Assembly: GCA_003488415.1 (NCBI GenBank)
Contig: DNLQ01000071.1
Span: 1-19,191, forward strand
Reading direction: 5' to 3'
Source: Ruminococcus sp.
GTDB lineage: Bacteria; Bacillota; Clostridia; Oscillospirales; Ruminococcaceae
DNA length: 19,191 nucleotides
Part shown: piece by piece, positions 14,132 through 19,191 of the stretch
Layout: each line of letters opens with the position of its first letter
Numbering within the stretch: the stretch's first letter is position 1
Notes under the pieces: model-generated
Told to the model about the DNA's origin: nothing
Seen by the model: only the letters and a program-made list of their open reading frames with translations
The model's database searches: none
Position numbers and translations under genes: made by a program

Positions 14132-15544
14132 ATGAAAAAATCCAGAACCCTGCTGCTTGCCTGTTCACTGATACTTGCAGCAGCTGCTCCCTCAGGCTGC
14201 GGGGTATCCAATGAACAGCCGGGAGCAAAAGCCTGTAGTGCATATATCACAGAGCGTCAGGAACTGAAGACCTATGTTACCGCATCCGGTACTGTTGAAG
14301 GAAATGATGTTATCAGCATTACGAGCGCTATTGATTCCGAAGTCACAAAACTGAATGTCAGCGTAGGAAGCATCGTAAAAAAAGGCGATGTTCTCTGCGT
14401 ATTTGATGATACAGAGCTCAGGAGAGAGTATGATGCGCTGAAGAAAAAAACCGAGTCCCAGTCAGAGCAGCTTCAGTCTCAGCACAGCGCAAATGAAAGG
14501 AATATAAGCCTTGCTGTATCACAGAAGGAGATAGCGCTGAACAAGGCACAGCGTGCGATAGATGAAGCGGTAACTCAGCAGACCTATGCCTATAAGGAGT
14601 TTTCGGAATTAGCTGACAGCATAAACAGTATTGCAGAGATCATCAATTCTCAGTCCGCACAGCTTCAGCAGGAGGATGATCCCGGTGTAAGGGCATCATA
14701 TAATGATAATCTCCAGAAATACGAAAGCCTTTCGGAAAAATACAGACTCCTTGAAAGCAAGCTGGTAAGCTATGACAATGCAGTTGCAAACGCCCGTGAT
14801 GACTACCGGAGCACTGAACTGACGGCTGATGCTGAGATAAATAAGGCTAAGGAGGCTTTTGAAGCTGACAAGTATAACGACAGAAGCAGTGATGAATCCA
14901 GTCTTGAAAAGCTCGGAGAAGAGATAGGAAAATGTGTTGTAACAGCTCCCCAGGACGGTATCATCACTTCACTCAGCATCAAAGAAGGCTCCATCCCCAG
15001 TAAAGAGTCAATAATGACTCTGTCAGATAACAGCTCACTTGTCATCAATGCTACAGTTTTTGAAACGGACATCCTGAAAATATATGAAGGACAGGAGTGC
15101 GAGATAAAGCTGAACGCAAACAGTGCCAGACTTTACAGCGGAAAGATCGAAAGCGTGAGCCGGATCAGATCTGATAATTCCTCCGAGTCGGCTGTATATT
15201 CAGTCCGTATCAGCATAAGGGATGCGGATGAATCAGTTATCATCGGAATGAGTACAGAGATAAATATCATCACCAACAGCTCCAGCGATGCCATTGCTGT
15301 TCCCTATGATGCTATCGGTTCTGCCGGAGATGAAAACTATGTGTATGTTGCAGAAGCTGACGGATCCGGTAATTATACCGTACATATGGTGAGCGTGGAT
15401 ACCGGAATGGAGACTGATTATCTGACGGAGATAACCGGAGATATAAGCTATGACGAAATGGTCGTGTTCCCGATAAAAAATCTCCGTGACGGAGATACTG
15501 TTTCAATAAAGGATACATTCACGTCAGAACAGTACATGGAATAA
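14132..15544 (+). CDS. MacA/YknX-like efflux adaptor, probable lipoprotein
   Basis: A 470-aa membrane-fusion (HlyD-family) protein. The N terminus is a signal sequence (MKKSRTLLLACSLILAAAA) ending in PSGC, so Cys23 is a probable but imperfect lipobox. Residues about 60-100 form one half of a lipoyl-like domain (SVGSIVKKGDVLCVFDD). A long charged coiled coil covers about 100-255, and the second lipoyl half (VVTAPQDGIITSLSIKEGS) and beta-barrel domain follow. In Gram-positives such adaptors work with MacB-like permeases to export peptides or confer resistance. AAAGGAG lies 12 nt before ATG, rather far. The permease starts 12 nt after the stop. Confidence 0.85.
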   Translation: MKKSRTLLLACSLILAAAAPSGCGVSNEQPGAKACSAYITERQELKTYVTASGTVEGNDVISITSAIDSEVTKLNVSVGSIVKKGDVLCVFDDTELRREYDALKKKTESQSEQLQSQHSANERNISLAVSQKEIALNKAQRAIDEAVTQQTYAYKEFSELADSINSIAEIINSQSAQLQQEDDPGVRASYNDNLQKYESLSEKYRLLESKLVSYDNAVANARDDYRSTELTADAEINKAKEAFEADKYNDRSSDESSLEKLGEEIGKCVVTAPQDGIITSLSIKEGSIPSKESIMTLSDNSSLVINATVFETDILKIYEGQECEIKLNANSARLYSGKIESVSRIRSDNSSESAVYSVRISIRDADESVIIGMSTEINIITNSSSDAIAVPYDAIGSAGDENYVYVAEADGSGNYTVHMVSVDTGMETDYLTEITGDISYDEMVVFPIKNLRDGDTVSIKDTFTSEQYME

Positions 15545-15556
15545 CGGTGAGCGGAA

Positions 15557-16849
15557 ATGAGTTTTTTTGAATATATAAAAATGGCATTTTCGTCATTGAT
15601 ATCAAGCAGGACACGCTCCTTCCTTACTATGCTCGGTATCATTGTAGGTATCAGTTCGATCGTAACTATCGCAACACTTGGTATCTCTGTCAAGGAAACT
15701 GTGCAGAATCTGATATACTATCAGTCGCTCAATACATTCGGAGTATACTCTCTCCGCAGGAAGAATGCAGACACTTCAAATGCTTCACTCAGGGACAGGA
15801 TCTCCATTGATATGCTCAATGCTCTGGAGGAACAGTATCCTGACGAATTCAAGGCGGCTGTCAGCGATCCCATCGGCAGCGGTATGCTTATCAATTCACA
15901 GGATGAAAAGGTCACTGTCAGTGTCAATGCGGCTACGGACGGCTACTTTCAATGCAATAAGATGAATGTCATTTCCGGAAGAGAGCTTACTGCTGAGGAC
16001 AGTGTGAGAAAAATGGGAACTGCTGTTGTTGCAGATGTTTTTGTAAGGCAGTACTTCCACGATGACTCCAGCCCTCTCGGTAAAAAGGTGCATATCAGTC
16101 TTGGGAATGAAAGATCCTTCGACGTCACGATAGTCGGAGTCTATAAGACAAATAAGTATGACTTTCCGGCTGATACTCCCCTTGCAGAGATCATGACCGA
16201 TCTTTATATCCCCTACATGACCGCTTCAAGGATCTCTGACAGCACAAAGCTGTACTTCGGTATGGTGAATGTAGTGGGGAACAAGGATCTTGACAGAAGC
16301 CTGCTCAAACAGCATCTTGCAGATTTTTTTGAACAGAAATTTGCAGGCAATAAGTATTACCATACCGATATATACGACGTTCAGGAGGATGCCGAAGCAA
16401 CTGACAAGATCGTTTCGATCGTTATACTTATCGTTTCTGCTATCGGTACTATATCACTTATCGTCGGCGGTATCGGTGTTATGAACATAATGCTCGTAAG
16501 CGTTACAGAGCGGACAAAGGAAATCGGTATAAGAAAGGCGCTTGGTGCTACGAATCTCAATATCCGTACACAGTTCGTTATCGAGGCGGTAATAATATGT
16601 ATTATAGGCGGATTTTTCGGAGTGAGCGCCGGTATATTCAATTGCAGCATGGTGTCTGTTCTGGCAGACCGTTATGCAGCCTCGCTCGGTGAGTATTCAA
16701 GATATCTCGGAAGGATAACCGTTATCCCTCCATTCAGTACAGTTGTGCTGGCAGTGGGTTTTTCCTGCATCGTGGGAATTCTTTCAGGTATGTACCCTGC
16801 TGTCAGGGCTTCTTCAATGAATCCCATTGAAGCTCTCAGGACAGACTGA
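15557..16849 (+). CDS. MacB/YknZ-like ABC permease (FtsX domain)
   Basis: A 430-aa permease: an N-terminal helix (about 18-42) with SRTRSFLTMLGIIVGISSIV, a large extracellular MacB-type domain, then three membrane helices in the last 150 residues. The FtsX hallmark ERTKEIGIRKALGATNLNI and the ending YPAVRASSMNPIEALRTD are present. It lacks an ATPase domain, as in YknZ-type systems, where a separate ATPase is encoded next door. No such ATPase gene follows here, so one must come from elsewhere in the genome. A weak GCGGA precedes ATG. This is the last gene of the cluster; a hairpin lies 50 nt further. Confidence 0.9.
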   Translation: MSFFEYIKMAFSSLISSRTRSFLTMLGIIVGISSIVTIATLGISVKETVQNLIYYQSLNTFGVYSLRRKNADTSNASLRDRISIDMLNALEEQYPDEFKAAVSDPIGSGMLINSQDEKVTVSVNAATDGYFQCNKMNVISGRELTAEDSVRKMGTAVVADVFVRQYFHDDSSPLGKKVHISLGNERSFDVTIVGVYKTNKYDFPADTPLAEIMTDLYIPYMTASRISDSTKLYFGMVNVVGNKDLDRSLLKQHLADFFEQKFAGNKYYHTDIYDVQEDAEATDKIVSIVILIVSAIGTISLIVGGIGVMNIMLVSVTERTKEIGIRKALGATNLNIRTQFVIEAVIICIIGGFFGVSAGIFNCSMVSVLADRYAASLGEYSRYLGRITVIPPFSTVVLAVGFSCIVGILSGMYPAVRASSMNPIEALRTD

Positions 16850-16890
16850 TCGCATGATCGGATATATGGTTCCGGAGGATGCTACGCATA

Positions 16891-16930
16891 CAAAAGAAAA
16901 GCTCCGTCTGATGTGTCAGGCGGAGCTTTC
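16891..16930. terminator. bidirectional terminator hairpin after the permease
   Basis: GCTCCG (16901-16906)/CGGAGC (16921-16926) plus TCTG/CAGG give ten pairs around a 6-nt loop, extended by AAAA/TTT. On the plus strand only TTTC follows. On the minus strand TTTTCTTTTG follows, a better U-tract. It closes the peptide cluster and may also stop leftward transcription. The remaining bases 16931-17119 show no gene. Confidence 0.7.
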
Positions 16931-17119
16931 AGCATTGCCCGGAGTACTGCTCTTTGGCATCTGCTCTGTCAGGCGTGTCATGCAGCCATGCACTGAATCC
17001 CCGCTGTTTTGCATATTGGAAGCAGAGGGCATCCGGAAACCGCAAGAATCTGCAAGCAGTATAATATGGCTTTAATATCAGCGGATAGAAAAAAATTAGA
17101 CGGAGTTTGTTAATACGTA

Positions 17120-17148
17120 TTTACAAAACACTTCTGTTGTGATATAAT
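17120..17148 (+). promoter_or_regulatory. sigma-A promoter of the LRR protein
   Basis: TTTACA (17120-17125), a 17-nt spacer and TATAAT (17143-17148) preceded by the extended TGA. The start would be near 17155, about 50 nt before the gene. Confidence 0.8.
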
Positions 17149-17206
17149 AGATAAAAACATACACAATCCCCACACAATTTCATTTAAAAGAACAAGGAGG
17201 TATATC

Positions 17207-19191
17207 ATGAACAGAAAAAAGATCACAGCAGCAATCATTGCTTGTCTCGTAGCGTCGGGCAGCATCGGTGTATTCCCACAGAGTGTACCGGCATCAATGC
17301 CAACAGTCAAAGCTGCGGAAACCGATGAAAAGTCCGGTATCGAATTCATCACTGCGGATAACTCCGACGGCACAAAAGCCATAACAGGCTACACCACCTC
17401 CGGTTCGCTTCCCGAGGAGATCGTTATCCCCTCTGAGATCGATGGTGCAAAGGTCACGGCGCTTTCTTACTATCTCTTCCAGGGCAAGACAGAGATAAAG
17501 TCGGTGGTTATTCCCGGAACGATAAAGGAAATACCCTTCGACTGCTTCCAGGGCTGTACAGGTCTGGAGAAGGTAACGCTGTCCGAGGGAACTGAGTCAA
17601 TAGAGCAAATGGCTTTCTACGGTGCCAGCTCCCTCAAGGAGATCGATCTGCCGGATACCGTTACTGATATCGGTTCCGATGCTTTCTACGGCACAGCCAT
17701 TGAGGATATCGTGATACCCGACACTGTGACGAAAATAGGTGCAGGAGCATTTTCGGACACTCCCTACGGCGAGGCTAATCCCTTTATAATAAGGGACGGC
17801 GTACTTCTCTCCTACAGCGCCTCCAATTACGGTACTTCAGACGAGAACGATATTGAGGTCGTTGTTCCGGAGGGCGTAACTGAGATAGCTCCCAGTGCGT
17901 TCTTTAACCGCACAAGACTTGCCTCAGTGATCCTGCCAGAGGGACTGACAAAGATCGGCAATGATGCTTTTGAGTACTGTACGAATCTGAAAAAGGTCGT
18001 TATCCCCGACAGCGTTGAGATCATTGATGCCTATGCGTTCATGGGAAATGAAAAACTCAGCGAAGTGAATATCCCGGCAGGTCTTAAAGAACTGGGCACT
18101 TATGCGTTCAATGAATGCCCTATAACATCTGCCGTTATCCCCGACGGTGTTACCGAGATACCCTATTACGCTTTCCACGACTGCACGGAGCTGACGAGTG
18201 TAACTCTGCCTGACACCGTGAAAACCATTGATACCGGTGCTTTCGGCGGCTGTACAAGTCTTGCGGAGATGAATGTCCCTGCATCTCTTTCAAGCATCGG
18301 TAATAACGCATTCCGGGATACCCCGTGGATAGAGGCGAATCCCGTTATCATCGCCGGAACGACACTTATCTACGGTTCGGGTGCAAAGGGCGATATCGTT
18401 ATCCCCGACGGTGTCGAGGTGATAAATGGCAATGCTTTCAGCGGCAATACCGAGATGACCTCGGTCACTATCCCTGCCAGCGTGAAGGAGATATCATACA
18501 ATGCCTTCAAAAACTGCACTGCTCTTACCTCTGTAACAGTACCTGAGACAGTTGAAAAAATGTCATGGAATACTTTCGAGGGCTGTACTGCACTTAAAGA
18601 AGCTGTTATCGGCTGCACCTGTTTCCAGGAGAGCGGCGGCGAGACCTTCTCCGGCTGTACATCACTTGAAAAGGTAACTCTCCCCGAGGAGATAACCAGG
18701 ATCCCGAGAAAAGCATTTGAGGGCTGTACCTCCCTTACGGCAGTCAATATCCCCTCAACCGTGACCGCTATAGAAGAGAGGGCGTTCAAGGACTGCACAA
18801 GCCTTGAGGAACTGACTCTCCCTGACAGACTGACGTCAATAGATTCAGCGGCACTTCTGAACACTCCGTTTTCGGAAAAGAATCCCCTGATAATCGTCGG
18901 CAATACTGTCCTGAGCGGCTCAGGAGTCAAGGGTGAGATCGTTCTCCCCGACAGCGTGACCGAGATAGGTGAGGGCGCATTCAGCGGCAATACCGAGCTC
19001 ACCTCCGTGACTGTCCCCGACGGCGTTAAACTGATAAAGAACCGTGCCTTTGAAGGCTGTACCTCGCTTGAATCAGTCAGTCTCCCCGAAAGCCTTACGA
19101 ATATTTATGCGGCGGCATTCCGGAATTGTACTTCACTTGAAAGGATTTTTATCCCCTCGGGTATAACAAAGCTCCTCGGCAACGACTTTGA
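17207..19191 (+). CDS. secreted BspA-like leucine-rich repeat protein (partial, runs off the end)
   Basis: The frame stays open from ATG 17207 to the window end, 661 codons without a stop, so the C terminus is missing. AAGGAGG (17194-17200) supports the start. A signal peptide (MNRKKITAAIIACLVASG, cleavage probably near VKA-AE, residue 37) is followed by more than twenty LRR_5/BspA-type repeats of about 23 residues of the form AFxGCTSLxxVxLPDxVTxIG. Such proteins are surface or secreted and are linked to adhesion or protein-protein contact in gut bacteria. Three non-repeat islands interrupt the solenoid. Whether the missing end carries a dockerin, anchor or enzyme domain cannot be seen. Its G+C-rich codon choice differs from the peptide cluster, and it has its own promoter. 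Confidence 0.9.
   Translation, partial: MNRKKITAAIIACLVASGSIGVFPQSVPASMPTVKAAETDEKSGIEFITADNSDGTKAITGYTTSGSLPEEIVIPSEIDGAKVTALSYYLFQGKTEIKSVVIPGTIKEIPFDCFQGCTGLEKVTLSEGTESIEQMAFYGASSLKEIDLPDTVTDIGSDAFYGTAIEDIVIPDTVTKIGAGAFSDTPYGEANPFIIRDGVLLSYSASNYGTSDENDIEVVVPEGVTEIAPSAFFNRTRLASVILPEGLTKIGNDAFEYCTNLKKVVIPDSVEIIDAYAFMGNEKLSEVNIPAGLKELGTYAFNECPITSAVIPDGVTEIPYYAFHDCTELTSVTLPDTVKTIDTGAFGGCTSLAEMNVPASLSSIGNNAFRDTPWIEANPVIIAGTTLIYGSGAKGDIVIPDGVEVINGNAFSGNTEMTSVTIPASVKEISYNAFKNCTALTSVTVPETVEKMSWNTFEGCTALKEAVIGCTCFQESGGETFSGCTSLEKVTLPEEITRIPRKAFEGCTSLTAVNIPSTVTAIEERAFKDCTSLEELTLPDRLTSIDSAALLNTPFSEKNPLIIVGNTVLSGSGVKGEIVLPDSVTEIGEGAFSGNTELTSVTVPDGVKLIKNRAFEGCTSLESVSLPESLTNIYAAAFRNCTSLERIFIPSGITKLLGNDF
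17756..18900 (+). repeat. three-fold super-repeat within the LRR protein
   Basis: Islands DTPYGEANPFII, DTPWIEANPVII and NTPFSEKNPLII begin at residues 184, 371 and 552 (DNA 17756, 18317 and 18860), 187 and 181 residues apart. After the second and third, GSGxKGxIVxPDxVxxI leads back into the repeats. The period is close to eight 23-residue units. Confidence 0.7.

Noticed and set aside
18370..19002. 210-codon minus-strand frame inside the LRR gene
   Set aside because: Its repeats mirror the plus-strand LRR periodicity, so it is an antisense artefact of a repetitive gene.
17207..19191. DNA repeats considered as a CRISPR array
   Set aside because: The periodicity is about 69 nt of coding LRR repeats with no constant direct repeats or spacers.

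Overview
This window looks like a chromosomal segment of an anaerobic, gut- or rumen-type member of the Clostridia, most likely Ruminococcus or a close relative. That is an inference from gene content: a BspA-like leucine-rich-repeat surface protein, an LCP-like wall protein, a clostridial-type radical-SAM peptide maturation system, strong GGAGG-type ribosome sites, and sigma-A promoters with TGnTATAAT extended -10 elements. No rRNA, tRNA or CRISPR array is visible.

Left part (1-6484), housekeeping genes. Aspartate kinase (+) has its own promoter and terminator. Convergent to it is a minus-strand pair, alanine racemase followed by a small TatD-associated radical SAM protein. A SLOG-family gene (+) diverges from the racemase behind a near-consensus promoter. 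Next comes an intergenic stretch with a cluster of DnaA-box-like 9-mers, then an LCP-like membrane protein overlapping a TatD-family metallohydrolase. Several strong hairpins lie between the genes.

Middle part (6584-16849), the most interesting region: a peptide natural-product (RiPP) cluster. A strong promoter drives a SPASM radical SAM maturase (CcpM-like), a TIGR04066-like maturation protein overlapping it by 4 nt, and an acyl-carrier-related protein that has Pro where carrier proteins have the phosphopantetheine Ser. These are followed by a 47-residue candidate precursor peptide with Cys13, Cys27 and Cys29. Two strong hairpins then separate the precursor from a second tight block: an ABC exporter, a 185-aa unknown, an AMP-forming acyl ligase, a genuine acyl carrier protein with an attachment Ser, a MacA/YknX-like adaptor lipoprotein and a MacB/YknZ-like permease. 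My reading is that the precursor is modified by the radical SAM enzyme and possibly acylated through the ligase/carrier pair, then exported or resisted by the two transport modules. The combination of a radical-SAM peptide system with a complete acyl activation module is what deserves follow-up.

Right part (16850-19191). A terminator-like hairpin that reads best on the minus strand is followed by a consensus extended -10 promoter and a secreted LRR protein that runs off the window end. Its repeats are punctuated by three islands about 181-187 residues apart.
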